The notes beneath the pieces were generated by a model. The model was not told where the DNA came from. It did not search any database and worked only from the letters and a program-made list of their open reading frames with translations. This document shows, one piece after another, positions 34,991 through 42,734 of a DNA stretch of 42,734 nt; the stretch's first letter is position 1, and each line of letters opens with the position of its first letter. A program made the translations under genes and the position numbers. This DNA comes from JAHDCJ01 sp039028895 (GTDB taxonomy: Bacteria > Bacteroidota > Bacteroidia > Chitinophagales > Saprospiraceae): NCBI GenBank assembly GCA_039028895.1, contig JBCCHF010000047.1, forward strand, positions 1-42,734, in the 5' to 3' direction.

Positions 34991-37375
34991 ATGAAAAGTT
35001 CCCCGAAACCCAAGAAAATCAAGACAGGGAAATTGGCTGCTTACCATTATTCTGATCAGTCTGTTTTGTTGATCAGCACAAATGGTGTGCGACTTAAAGT
35101 TAATGTCATGTCACCAAAAATGTTCAGAGTGAGATACACACCTGAACGAAGATATGATCAAGACTTTTCGTATGCCATCTTTAAAGAAGATTATGATAAA
35201 GTGAACACCAGTTTCGCTGATTTGGATGGGATGGTTGCTATTTCGACGGGTCAGTTAGAGTGCCGAATTGATGAAAAGAGCCTGCGATGTTCGTTTTTTG
35301 GAGAGAATGGGAATTTGCTGAACGAGGATGCCAAATTAGAATGGGTTGAAAACGTTGCTTTCGGTGGATATGATGTCAAGGTAATAAAACATAAAAGAAG
35401 GGCGGAAAAATTCTATGGACTTGGTGACAAACCAACCACACCTCTTTTAAATGGCAAGTCGTTCGAACTCTGGGGAACAGACTCTTATGGATATGGAGAA
35501 ACAACCGATCCGCTTTACAAGAATATTCCGTTCTACATTGGCATACATGAAGGAGGATATTATGGCATTTTTTTCGACAATAGCTTTAGGAGTCGATTTG
35601 ATTTTGGGAAAAAGAAGAAAGCAAAAGTGAGTTTTGGTGCCAATGGTGGAGAAATCAACTATTACTTTATTTCCGGATCATCACCTATTGAAGTTGCTGA
35701 ACAATATGCCATCCTGACTGGTCTGCCAGAACTTCCACCGCTTTGGGCCTTAGGTTATCATCAATGCAAATGGAGTTACTTTCCCGAGAAGCGGGTAAGA
35801 AAAGTGGCCAAAAAATTCAGAAAACTTCAGATACCATGCGATTCCATTTATTTAGACATTGACTATATGGATGGTTTTAGAGTTTTCACCTGGGATCATT
35901 CCCGTTTTCCTGATCCAAAACAATTATTGACAGATCTTAAGGAGAATGGTTTCAAAACCGTGGTCATGATTGATCCGGGGATCAAAATTGATGAAGGATA
36001 TTTAGTCTGCAAAGAAGGTCTTGAAAAAGATTATTTCTGCAAAAGAGGCGATGGCCCATTGGCTGTAGGGCCGGTTTGGCCGGGCTATTGTTATTTCCCT
36101 GATTTTACCAATCCTGAAGTTAGACAGTGGTGGTCTGATTTTTTTACAGATTTCCTCGAACCAGGCATCGAAGGGGTTTGGACAGACATGAACGAACCCG
36201 CTCTATTCCTGGTTGATAACTTTGTACAATGTGAGCGGACTTTTCCTGATGATGTCAGACACGATTATGATGGACACCCCTGTAGCCATCGAAAGGCGCA
36301 TAACATTTATGGCATGCAAATGTCAAGGGCCACTTTTGATGGTATAAAAAAAGCAAAAAGCGAGAAACGCCCTTTTGTCATTACCCGCTCAACCTATTCC
36401 GGCGGACAGCGGTTTGCATCAGTTTGGACCGGGGACAATTCTGCTAGTTGGAAACATCTTAAAATTGCCAATTGGCAATGCCAGTCTCTCAGCGTTTCGG
36501 GGTTTTCGTTTTGTGGGTCGGATATCGGCGGCTTTATCCATGAACCGAGTGGCGAACTTTATATACGTTGGTTGCAACTTGGAATATTTCATCCGTTCTG
36601 CAGGACACATTCTTCAAAAGACTTTGGGCCACAGGAACCGTGGTCATTCGGTAAACGATATACTAGACTGGCTAAACAGACAATTGAGATTCGATACCAG
36701 ATATTAGCCTACATGTATTCGGCATTCCAGCGTTATGCCACCACTGGAGCGCCTATTCTCACACCACTATCCTGGAATTATCCAGAAGACCAAACTGCCC
36801 ATACACAGGATGAGGAATTTATGGTTGGCAAGCACATTTTAGTTAAATCAGTCTCCAGGAAAAAAGCCAGGACAACTAAAGTCTATTTGCCTGAAGGTTC
36901 ATGGTATTCATGGTGGAATGGGAAAAAATACAAAGGTCATAAAAAGATAAACTTCAATACACCTCTCGACAGATTTCCATTTTTTATTAAAGCCGGATCT
37001 GTAATCCCTGTTCGGCCTGTGATGCAGTACGTTGATGAGCAGCCAATCAATGAGATGGAACTCAGGATTTATTTTGACAAAGGCCATCATACTTCCAACT
37101 TTTACGAAGATATTGGCAGTGGCATGGCTTATAAGGAAGGACTGTTCAGTGACAAAGTTTTTCGGGTAACCGGAACAAAGAATAGCTTTAACATTAAACA
37201 AAAAAGGACAGGAAACTACAAAATCCCTTACTCCAGGTATGCTGTTAAAATATATGGACTCCCCTTTAAGCCCAACACCATTAAAGTAAATGGCGCTGAA
37301 CTTGATTTTGAATGCAAAAATGGGGAATTAGTCTTTTCGGTAAGACAATCCTTCAGGCAGATTATGGTTAGTTGA
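34991..37375 (+). CDS. GH31 family alpha-glucosidase
   Basis: 794 aa from the ATG at 34991. A longer frame starts at 34943, but that start sits within the putative promoter and adds an unlikely N-terminus (MCNNYTNPTLSNHYFF). Domain order: N-terminal galactose-mutarotase-like beta domain, then the GH31 barrel with WTDMNEP (nucleophile Asp, about 398) and FCGSDIGGF, with the acid/base Asp in WTGDNSASW (about 479). A C-terminal beta domain (DIGSGMAYKEG) follows. There is no signal peptide, so it releases glucose from maltodextrins in the cytoplasm. It is divergent from the CBM48/glgB/GH57 unit and its stop overlaps the convergent folE end by 8 bp. Confidence 0.92.
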   Translation: MKSSPKPKKIKTGKLAAYHYSDQSVLLISTNGVRLKVNVMSPKMFRVRYTPERRYDQDFSYAIFKEDYDKVNTSFADLDGMVAISTGQLECRIDEKSLRCSFFGENGNLLNEDAKLEWVENVAFGGYDVKVIKHKRRAEKFYGLGDKPTTPLLNGKSFELWGTDSYGYGETTDPLYKNIPFYIGIHEGGYYGIFFDNSFRSRFDFGKKKKAKVSFGANGGEINYYFISGSSPIEVAEQYAILTGLPELPPLWALGYHQCKWSYFPEKRVRKVAKKFRKLQIPCDSIYLDIDYMDGFRVFTWDHSRFPDPKQLLTDLKENGFKTVVMIDPGIKIDEGYLVCKEGLEKDYFCKRGDGPLAVGPVWPGYCYFPDFTNPEVRQWWSDFFTDFLEPGIEGVWTDMNEPALFLVDNFVQCERTFPDDVRHDYDGHPCSHRKAHNIYGMQMSRATFDGIKKAKSEKRPFVITRSTYSGGQRFASVWTGDNSASWKHLKIANWQCQSLSVSGFSFCGSDIGGFIHEPSGELYIRWLQLGIFHPFCRTHSSKDFGPQEPWSFGKRYTRLAKQTIEIRYQILAYMYSAFQRYATTGAPILTPLSWNYPEDQTAHTQDEEFMVGKHILVKSVSRKKARTTKVYLPEGSWYSWWNGKKYKGHKKINFNTPLDRFPFFIKAGSVIPVRPVMQYVDEQPINEMELRIYFDKGHHTSNFYEDIGSGMAYKEGLFSDKVFRVTGTKNSFNIKQKRTGNYKIPYSRYAVKIYGLPFKPNTIKVNGAELDFECKNGELVFSVRQSFRQIMVS

Positions 37376-38069
37376 TTGCTGCCAGAAATTCCGCTCTGGT
37401 GTTTTCATTGAGGAATTTGCCGCTATACTCGGAGGTAACTGTAGATGAACTCTCATCTTTTATTCCTCTTGACGAAACACAGAGATGTTTTGCTTCAATG
37501 TAAACAGCCACGTCTTCTGTGCCTAAGACTTTTTTCAATTCATTAGCAATTTGAATAGTTAGTCTTTCCTGAACCTGAGGACGCTTTGAAAAGTATTCAA
37601 CAATTCGGTTAATTTTTGAAAGTCCGATAACATTTCCATTTGAAATGTAAGCGACATGAGCTTTTCCCATAATTGGCAGAAAGTGGTGCTCACAGGTAGA
37701 TTGGACATTAATATTTTTCTCAACCAGCATTTGACGATACTGGTAACGATTATCAAAAAGGGCGATTTTAGGTTTGTTTTTTGGATTCAGTCCACTAAAA
37801 ATTTCCTTTACATACATTTTAGCAACTCGGTAAGGTGTGCCTTTTAGGCTATCATCGGTAAGATCAAGCCCCATAACATTCATGATTTCACGAAAGTGAT
37901 ATTCAATCTTGTCCATTTTTTCCTTGTCAGAAAGCTCAAAAGCATCTTCTCGTAGCGGCGTGTCATATGAGGTTCCGACATGCTCATCTCCAATTGCTTC
38001 CAATACATCATTTAATTCAATTTCCTCGAGCGTAGAGTTACCGTTGATTTTCCAGTTTTCCTTGTTCAT
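37368..38069 (-). CDS. folE: GTP cyclohydrolase I
   Basis: A 233-aa homodecameric enzyme that converts GTP to 7,8-dihydroneopterin triphosphate, the first step of tetrahydrofolate (or, via related routes, biopterin) synthesis. Zinc and active-site motifs are visible: STCEHHFLP (Cys and His ligands), KINRIVEYF, RPQVQERLT and HLCVSSRG (second Cys ligand). The first about 50 residues are a variable extension. Its end overlaps GH31 tail-to-tail by 8 bp. Folate link: fhs lies 27 kb away and is not co-regulated by sequence evidence here. Confidence 0.96.
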   Translation of the reverse strand: MNKENWKINGNSTLEEIELNDVLEAIGDEHVGTSYDTPLREDAFELSDKEKMDKIEYHFREIMNVMGLDLTDDSLKGTPYRVAKMYVKEIFSGLNPKNKPKIALFDNRYQYRQMLVEKNINVQSTCEHHFLPIMGKAHVAYISNGNVIGLSKINRIVEYFSKRPQVQERLTIQIANELKKVLGTEDVAVYIEAKHLCVSSRGIKDESSSTVTSEYSGKFLNENTRAEFLAAIN

Positions 38070-38178
38070 TGCAAAGATTTAAAATCCCTTTTCAAAAGAG
38101 ATTTGATAAAGAAATAAAATAATGATTTCGGGGGTTCAAATTGAACAACTTTCCTAACATTTAGACAATCAAAATTGT

Positions 38179-39498
38179 TCAGAGGTGGTTGGTCTCTTTT
38201 AAGACTATGCCATTATTATACCATAAAGTTTGAATGATACCCCTGGCACCCAAAAAGATCAATAAAGTTAACCAAAGTCCATGATTGCCGAGAGGGATCG
38301 CCTTTACTGTAATATAAAAGGCAAGGAAGAAAATAGCAAGTGAAATAAACATGGAATTGCGCATGGCTTTAGATGCAGTCAGGCCAATATAAACCCCATC
38401 CCAAATGTAACATGGGGTACCTATTACTGGTAATAGAACCATCCAGAAAAGAAATGGCACAGATGCATCTATTATGCTGGTCTGGTCGGTAAAAATATGG
38501 AGCAATGGGATGCCTGCAAAACCATAGGTTATGCTGTAAATCAGTGCTAAAGCAAAACCCCAATAAAAAGAAAATAAGACTGCCTTCCTCAGTTTTTCCC
38601 TGTCCTTTGCTCCTGCGTATTTGCCAACAAGACTTTCTGACGCGAAAGCAAAACCATCAACACCATACGACATCCAGTTGAGGAATTGAAGTAAAATGAC
38701 ATTAATGGCCAGTATGGTTTCTCCCTGGGCCGATGATTGGCTGTAGAAAAATCCGAAAGCGAATGTGAGACAGAATGTCCTGATAAAAATATCCTGGTTG
38801 ATGTCAATAAAATTCTTTAGGGCAACCCACTCGGTTACTGCCTTTCTTTTGAAAGACTTGAGCAGGTAACCATATTTATAGGCAAATAAACCTAAAGCCA
38901 CAATAAAACCGACATATTGTGCGATGACTGTACCCCAGGCAACCCCGTCAACCTCCATGCCGTAATGTAGGATAAACAAGAAGCTGAGCCCAATATTTAC
39001 TATGTTGATAATTATGGTCAGTATTAACGGATAGACTGCATTTTGCATACCAAAAAACCATCCCATCATGGCGTAAAGGCCTAAAGTGGCCGGAGCGGCC
39101 CAAATTCTGATAAAAAAGTACTCCTTCACAAGTCCAATTTGACTCTCGGAGACATTCATCAGGTAGAAGCTGAGGTTTCCAAAAGGTCTTTGTAACAGGA
39201 TAATCAGCAATGCCAGAATAATAACGAGTAACAACGCTCTTCCGAGCGTCTGAATAATTTCACTATTATCTTTTTTGCCAAAAGCTTGAGCGGTAATCCC
39301 AGTGGTTCCCATCCTAAGAAATCCAAAGTTCCAATAGACGAAATTAAAGATCATGGCGCCTACACCAACAGCACCCAGGTGAAGCTCAGACATCCTGCCC
39401 ATCAAAGCAGTATCCACAGTACTTAAAAGTGGCACAGATATATTGCTGATGATATTGGGAATAGCCAGCCTTAGAATTTCCTTGTTCAATGTATTCAA
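38179..39498 (-). CDS. MATE family (DinF-like) efflux transporter
   Basis: 439 aa with 12 predicted membrane helices. The start (LNKEILRLAIPNIISNISVP) and TVDTALMGRMSELHLGAVG are typical of the DinF subgroup of Na+/H+-drug antiporters, which export cationic drugs or metabolites. The first codon of the long frame is TTG at 39498 (shown as Met); another TTG three codons later (39489) gives the usual family N-terminus MNKEILRLAIP and may be the real start. It is a single gene. A terminator-like hairpin with U7 lies directly upstream of the start. Confidence 0.92.
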   Translation of the reverse strand: MNTLNKEILRLAIPNIISNISVPLLSTVDTALMGRMSELHLGAVGVGAMIFNFVYWNFGFLRMGTTGITAQAFGKKDNSEIIQTLGRALLLVIILALLIILLQRPFGNLSFYLMNVSESQIGLVKEYFFIRIWAAPATLGLYAMMGWFFGMQNAVYPLILTIIINIVNIGLSFLFILHYGMEVDGVAWGTVIAQYVGFIVALGLFAYKYGYLLKSFKRKAVTEWVALKNFIDINQDIFIRTFCLTFAFGFFYSQSSAQGETILAINVILLQFLNWMSYGVDGFAFASESLVGKYAGAKDREKLRKAVLFSFYWGFALALIYSITYGFAGIPLLHIFTDQTSIIDASVPFLFWMVLLPVIGTPCYIWDGVYIGLTASKAMRNSMFISLAIFFLAFYITVKAIPLGNHGLWLTLLIFLGARGIIQTLWYNNGIVLKETNHL

Positions 39499-39499
39499 T

Positions 39500-39544
39500 A
39501 AAAAAATCCTGAATAGCTGAGGATGGACAAAAAGCTATCCAGGA
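39500..39544 (-). terminator. Terminator/attenuator hairpin abutting the MATE transporter start
   Basis: Arms 39533-39544 and 39507-39518 form a 12-bp stem with one G.U pair and a 14-base loop, followed on the minus strand by T7 (39500-39506). The T-run ends 1 bp before the TTG at 39498. It lies 211 bp after the upstream M14 gene. It may terminate that transcript and/or attenuate the MATE gene. The remaining gap (39545-39754) shows nothing further. Confidence 0.75.
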
Positions 39545-39754
39545 CTTGGGACATGAGGAGTAGGATGTTTTAGGTCAAATTTTCTCAATCATTGAATGAG
39601 AAAGTAATTTTAAATGAAATGCAATTGACCCATTTACATCTCAGAAATTTGGTGTTCTATAAATTTCTTAAAATCTTTGATCAAGATATTAATTTTCCTC
39701 AGAATTTTACAAAAAATATGAAAAAAAATGATGGGTCTCCTGTTTGGGCAATAC

Positions 39755-42127
39755 CTAGGGAAGGATCACCGCCTTCCCGGAAAGGGAACTTCCTGACTGG
39801 AAAATTAGCGTATATGGATAAAAGCCTGGTGGTAATTCGCTAAGATCCAATTCCATTTTCCTGGTATTCTGTTCGAAATTGCGCACAATAATTTCCTGCC
39901 CTCCCTGACCAAAAATCTTTAAAATACCAGCATCTGAATGTTCTGACGACAGTAGTTCAATTACAAACTTTCCATTGGATGGATTTGGAATTACTCTTTG
40001 CATCAGTCTCATCTGTTCCAGTGGGATAACTGAAGTGTTCAATTCTGAAACAACACTAACGGAGAGGTCATCAAAATAAAATCCATCTTCCTCTACCCCA
40101 CCATCGCTAACGAGAATAAAACGAATATGTAAAGGTCCACCAATAAAGTTTGAGAGATCCATTTCTTCAAAAACCCATTCTTCCTGTCTACTATCATAAA
40201 TGGGATTACCAGGATCCTGAGGTCCCGCTCCAAGCCTTGTAAACTTGCCGCAAAGTGGGACAAAATTGGATCCGTCAGAAGAAGCTCTTACCTGAACATA
40301 ATCCCACCCGGCTTCAATATCCCAACGACACCAGAAATTCAGTTTGGCGTCAATTGCATTCACAAGATCAACAGGATCCGTCAATTCAATAGTCTTAACA
40401 ATGTTAGGCGGATAATTTCCGGAAGGAGAATCTGTAATTGAGGAAGGACTGGAATAGAAATCATCAGTAGTAAGCTCCCAAGCACCAAGTCCAGCCCCAT
40501 TTGTCCAATCGGAGAGATCATCAAAATCATCTGAAACAAGATCTATTAAAGCCCCGAAAGTCTTCGTTATTTGTTTTTCAATGGTATAATCGTCATTATC
40601 AATAATAAGGTCAAAGATAATCTCCTCACCCGGGTTTATTCCAGGATCAAGGGTATACATAAAGGCCGAGAAACTTTCTTCAAATTGATCAAGTGTAAAG
40701 ACCTGGGGAGAACTTACCGATTGGATATTTGCGCTTACTGGGTTTATGCTAACGGTTAATTGGCCCGGTGCCATTCCATAACGTTTTATTGAGAAATCGA
40801 AGTTGGCAACATAGTCTTCAAGATTGGAAGGACTTAGATCAGTGGCTTCTCCAAAATTATGAAGCAATGCAGCTGTTGTAAGATTTTGCCACATTGAAGC
40901 TTTGCAGATATTATCGATTTCATTTATTGGCGGCCAAAATCCGTATTGCCCTGGCCCTGCTTCAGGGGTCATGGCCAATACATCATGTTCGGCATACATC
41001 CAATCGTCACTATTCCCGTTTACAAAGTAACCAACCGTTTCAAATGCTGTACCTGCATTATAGTTGTTTTCTCTGGTTATGATATCCGAAAATTCAGAAA
41101 AATATGTAGAATCTGGTGTTAGCTGGACTTCATACCCCCATGGATAGATGATATAATTGCCATAAGTATGGTAATTAAGTGCAATGAGGAATTCTCTATC
41201 CTCTACAAAATCTCTTACCAATTGCAATTCGGGTTCTGAAAATGGAGCCGTTCCCCTGTAGGTATTGGACCCGGTAAAAGGAGAAGAACCGGAATTATCC
41301 AAACCCCAGTTGTAGCCATAGTTACGGTTAAGGTCTACGCCAAATGATCCATCTCCATTATCTCTACGGTTTTTTCTCCATAAACCTCCTCCGGCAGGAT
41401 TATTAACTTCATTGTAGATGTAACCGTCAGGGTTAATACAAGGAATAAAATACAGTTCTGTGTTATCTACTATATATGTTGCGAAATCGTCTGTCCCATA
41501 GTTTTCAAGCAAGTACCACATATAGTAGATCAGTTGGGAAAGCCCAGCTGGTTCCCTGGCATGATGAAGTGCCGTGTAAAGAACTTCAGGTTCACTTTCG
41601 TCAGTTCCCGGGTTGTCAGATAATCTGACCCAGTAAATTGGACGACCTTCAATAGAAAGTCCTCCGAGGATAGATTGTTTGGCTGTTATCAGATTTGGAT
41701 AAGCCATGACCATTGAATCAAGTTCGGCCAGCATCTCGTCATAAGTGAAGTAGCCTCCCATACTCCCTAACTCAAAGTTTTCAGGAGTTGGAAAAACCAT
41801 ACCATCTGAAGGGCAAATTTCACCGGACCCTGACTTTATTGCTTCCTGAAGGTTTTGTTCGACATAGAATCTGGCGACATCCTCAATCATGATTTCAACA
41901 ATGAAGCCGGCGTCTTCAATTTGTACAATTTCCGTAGTTGAAAAATCGGAGATCAGGGTAGTTTTGGTGATCCACTCTCCGTGATCCACTTCAACACCCA
42001 AAGCAGCAAGAGCCCTTATCGACTGGCCATTCAGGTGGACCTTGGCCCTTGAATATTGTTCTATTTGCTGCGCAAAAAGTGAAAAAGAAATTAAGAGGAA
42101 AAGTGAAGAAAATAACCCTTTAATCAT
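39755..42127 (-). CDS. M14 family zinc carboxypeptidase with T9SS C-terminal sorting domain
   Basis: This 790-aa protein has a signal peptide (FSSLFLLISFSLFAQ), then a propeptide-like region. Its M14 domain (about residues 150-430) carries HHAREP (zinc His and Glu, about 186-190), LNRNYGYNW, a downstream LNYHTYGNYI His and the catalytic Glu in MTPEAGPG. After that come Ig-like and MAM/jelly-roll-like modules (NDDYTIEK; LNFWCRWDIEAG; GFYFDDLSV). The last about 80 residues form a T9SS type A sorting domain (NPSNGKFVIELL, PPGFYPYTLI). It should be an extracellular or cell-surface carboxypeptidase that breaks down proteins for nutrition. It lies 50 bp downstream of the MBL-fold gene in the same direction. 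Confidence 0.93.
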   Translation of the reverse strand: MIKGLFSSLFLLISFSLFAQQIEQYSRAKVHLNGQSIRALAALGVEVDHGEWITKTTLISDFSTTEIVQIEDAGFIVEIMIEDVARFYVEQNLQEAIKSGSGEICPSDGMVFPTPENFELGSMGGYFTYDEMLAELDSMVMAYPNLITAKQSILGGLSIEGRPIYWVRLSDNPGTDESEPEVLYTALHHAREPAGLSQLIYYMWYLLENYGTDDFATYIVDNTELYFIPCINPDGYIYNEVNNPAGGGLWRKNRRDNGDGSFGVDLNRNYGYNWGLDNSGSSPFTGSNTYRGTAPFSEPELQLVRDFVEDREFLIALNYHTYGNYIIYPWGYEVQLTPDSTYFSEFSDIITRENNYNAGTAFETVGYFVNGNSDDWMYAEHDVLAMTPEAGPGQYGFWPPINEIDNICKASMWQNLTTAALLHNFGEATDLSPSNLEDYVANFDFSIKRYGMAPGQLTVSINPVSANIQSVSSPQVFTLDQFEESFSAFMYTLDPGINPGEEIIFDLIIDNDDYTIEKQITKTFGALIDLVSDDFDDLSDWTNGAGLGAWELTTDDFYSSPSSITDSPSGNYPPNIVKTIELTDPVDLVNAIDAKLNFWCRWDIEAGWDYVQVRASSDGSNFVPLCGKFTRLGAGPQDPGNPIYDSRQEEWVFEEMDLSNFIGGPLHIRFILVSDGGVEEDGFYFDDLSVSVVSELNTSVIPLEQMRLMQRVIPNPSNGKFVIELLSSEHSDAGILKIFGQGGQEIIVRNFEQNTRKMELDLSELPPGFYPYTLIFQSGSSLSGKAVILP

Positions 42128-42177
42128 TTGATCCGATTTTAAGTAAGATAAACAGGATCACTGCAAAACTGATGCGT

Positions 42178-42708
42178 TTACTCGATTAAATTTTCGGTGA
42201 GAATACTTTTAAAGAGCTTCTTTTGTTCTGTCTGTACAACTGAGCTAATCATATTCTTGGCGCTCAATCTGCCGCCGGAAAGATATTTGAGAAGTTTATT
42301 TTCTCTATGGTTCATGCGGTGCATAATGGCATCTTTTGCCAATCCTTCATAATAGTACATGCTCACCTTCCCGTAGAAGTCTTCAAGATAGGCTAGCTTT
42401 TCCTTCATTCTTTGCCTGCCTTCCTTTAATTGTGGATTGTGGCTACAAAACAGAACTTCAAAATCATACTCCAGGATTTTATGTAATGAAGTGATCTGTT
42501 CATCCATATCTTCATTACTCATAAAATAGCGGATGTAAGAATGGACGTATAGATCACCGCAAAATAGCCATCCCCTGTTTTTCTCAATAAAGCAAAGATG
42601 ATCTGGTGAATGGCCTGGGGTATGGATAAATTCGAGTTTAAATTTATCAGATTCTACTTTTCCAGCTATTGTAGCTATTGGTATTAGTTTCAAATCCGCC
42701 ATTAACAA
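42178..42708 (-). CDS. MBL-fold metallo-hydrolase, C-terminal part only (probably disrupted)
   Basis: The 176-aa frame matches the second half of a metallo-beta-lactamase fold protein: HTPGHSPDH (zinc His about 30), LFCGDLY (bridging Asp) and LFCSHNP (last His). The N-terminal zinc-binding HxHxDH block is absent. The frame opens with TTG at 42708 directly after an in-frame TAA (42709-42711), so it cannot continue upstream. In another frame the 21 bases 42714-42734 encode FGFFWG before a stop, so a frameshift or deletion may have broken the gene near 42715. Alternatively this is a short variant. It cannot bind the full metal site as written. It precedes the T9SS M14 gene by 50 bp. Confidence 0.6.
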   Translation of the reverse strand: MLMADLKLIPIATIAGKVESDKFKLEFIHTPGHSPDHLCFIEKNRGWLFCGDLYVHSYIRYFMSNEDMDEQITSLHKILEYDFEVLFCSHNPQLKEGRQRMKEKLAYLEDFYGKVSMYYYEGLAKDAIMHRMNHRENKLLKYLSGGRLSAKNMISSVVQTEQKKLFKSILTENLIE

Positions 42709-42734
42709 TTAGGTTATCCCCAAAAGAAACCGAA

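Noticed and set aside
39592..39843. 83-codon plus-strand frame in the MATE/M14 gap
   Set aside because: It is half antisense to the M14 sorting domain and has no recognisable features.

Overview
The window comes from a Bacteroidota chromosome, most likely a Saprospirales/Lewinella-type marine or freshwater lineage (the order is inferred). The evidence is a SusC/SusD pair, three secreted proteins with type IX secretion (T9SS) hallmarks, SprB-repeat and choice-of-anchor L architecture, lipoproteins with Bacteroidota-style lipoboxes, TAnnTTTG promoter boxes without clear Shine-Dalgarno sequences, and AT-rich intergenic DNA. No phage, plasmid, IS element or CRISPR array was seen. It is mostly ordinary chromosome with several broken genes and unusual leader hairpins.

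Layout, left to right. Positions 1-4501 (minus) hold the first 1500 codons of a giant secreted adhesin-like protein with about ten SprB repeats; it runs off the left edge. Positions 4632-7072 (minus) hold a GMC oxidoreductase and an SDR dehydrogenase with overlapping ends. Positions 7208-10134 (plus) hold pepT and fhs (formate-tetrahydrofolate ligase), 2 bp apart. Positions 10263-21942 are a long minus-strand run: lysophospholipid acyltransferase, group III truncated hemoglobin, D-aminoacylase-like lipoprotein, AraC regulator, DapB-like amine dehydrogenase, M14 carboxypeptidase lipoprotein, class IV aminotransferase, SusC and SusD. Together these look like an uptake and breakdown route for peptides or N-acyl/D-amino acids under a local AraC regulator.

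Positions 22122-24413 (minus) carry three small secreted proteins: an unknown 143-aa protein, a cysteine-rich 203-aa protein and a T9SS-sorted 273-aa protein. They are separated by strong stem-loops. An unknown 465-aa helical protein (24530-25927, plus), tRNA-His with its terminator, a lipoprotein Mn-type superoxide dismutase, and a CopA-type copper ATPase broken by a single in-frame TAA (27321-29426) follow. A short TPR protein lies at 29617-30051.

Positions 30063-37375 are an alpha-glucan/glycogen locus: a GH57 amylase-like protein, the branching enzyme GlgB and a stand-alone CBM48 glycogen-binding protein (all minus), with a divergent GH31 alpha-glucosidase. The right end holds folE, a MATE transporter whose start codon abuts a perfect terminator-like hairpin, a T9SS-exported M14 carboxypeptidase, and an MBL-fold hydrolase lacking its N-terminal half.

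Most worth a second look: the nonsense-split CopA; terminator-like hairpins touching the start codons of glgB and the MATE gene (and one in the leader of the cysteine-rich gene); the 12-cysteine secreted protein; the D-amino acid/peptide locus; and the stand-alone CBM48 protein transcribed ahead of glgB.
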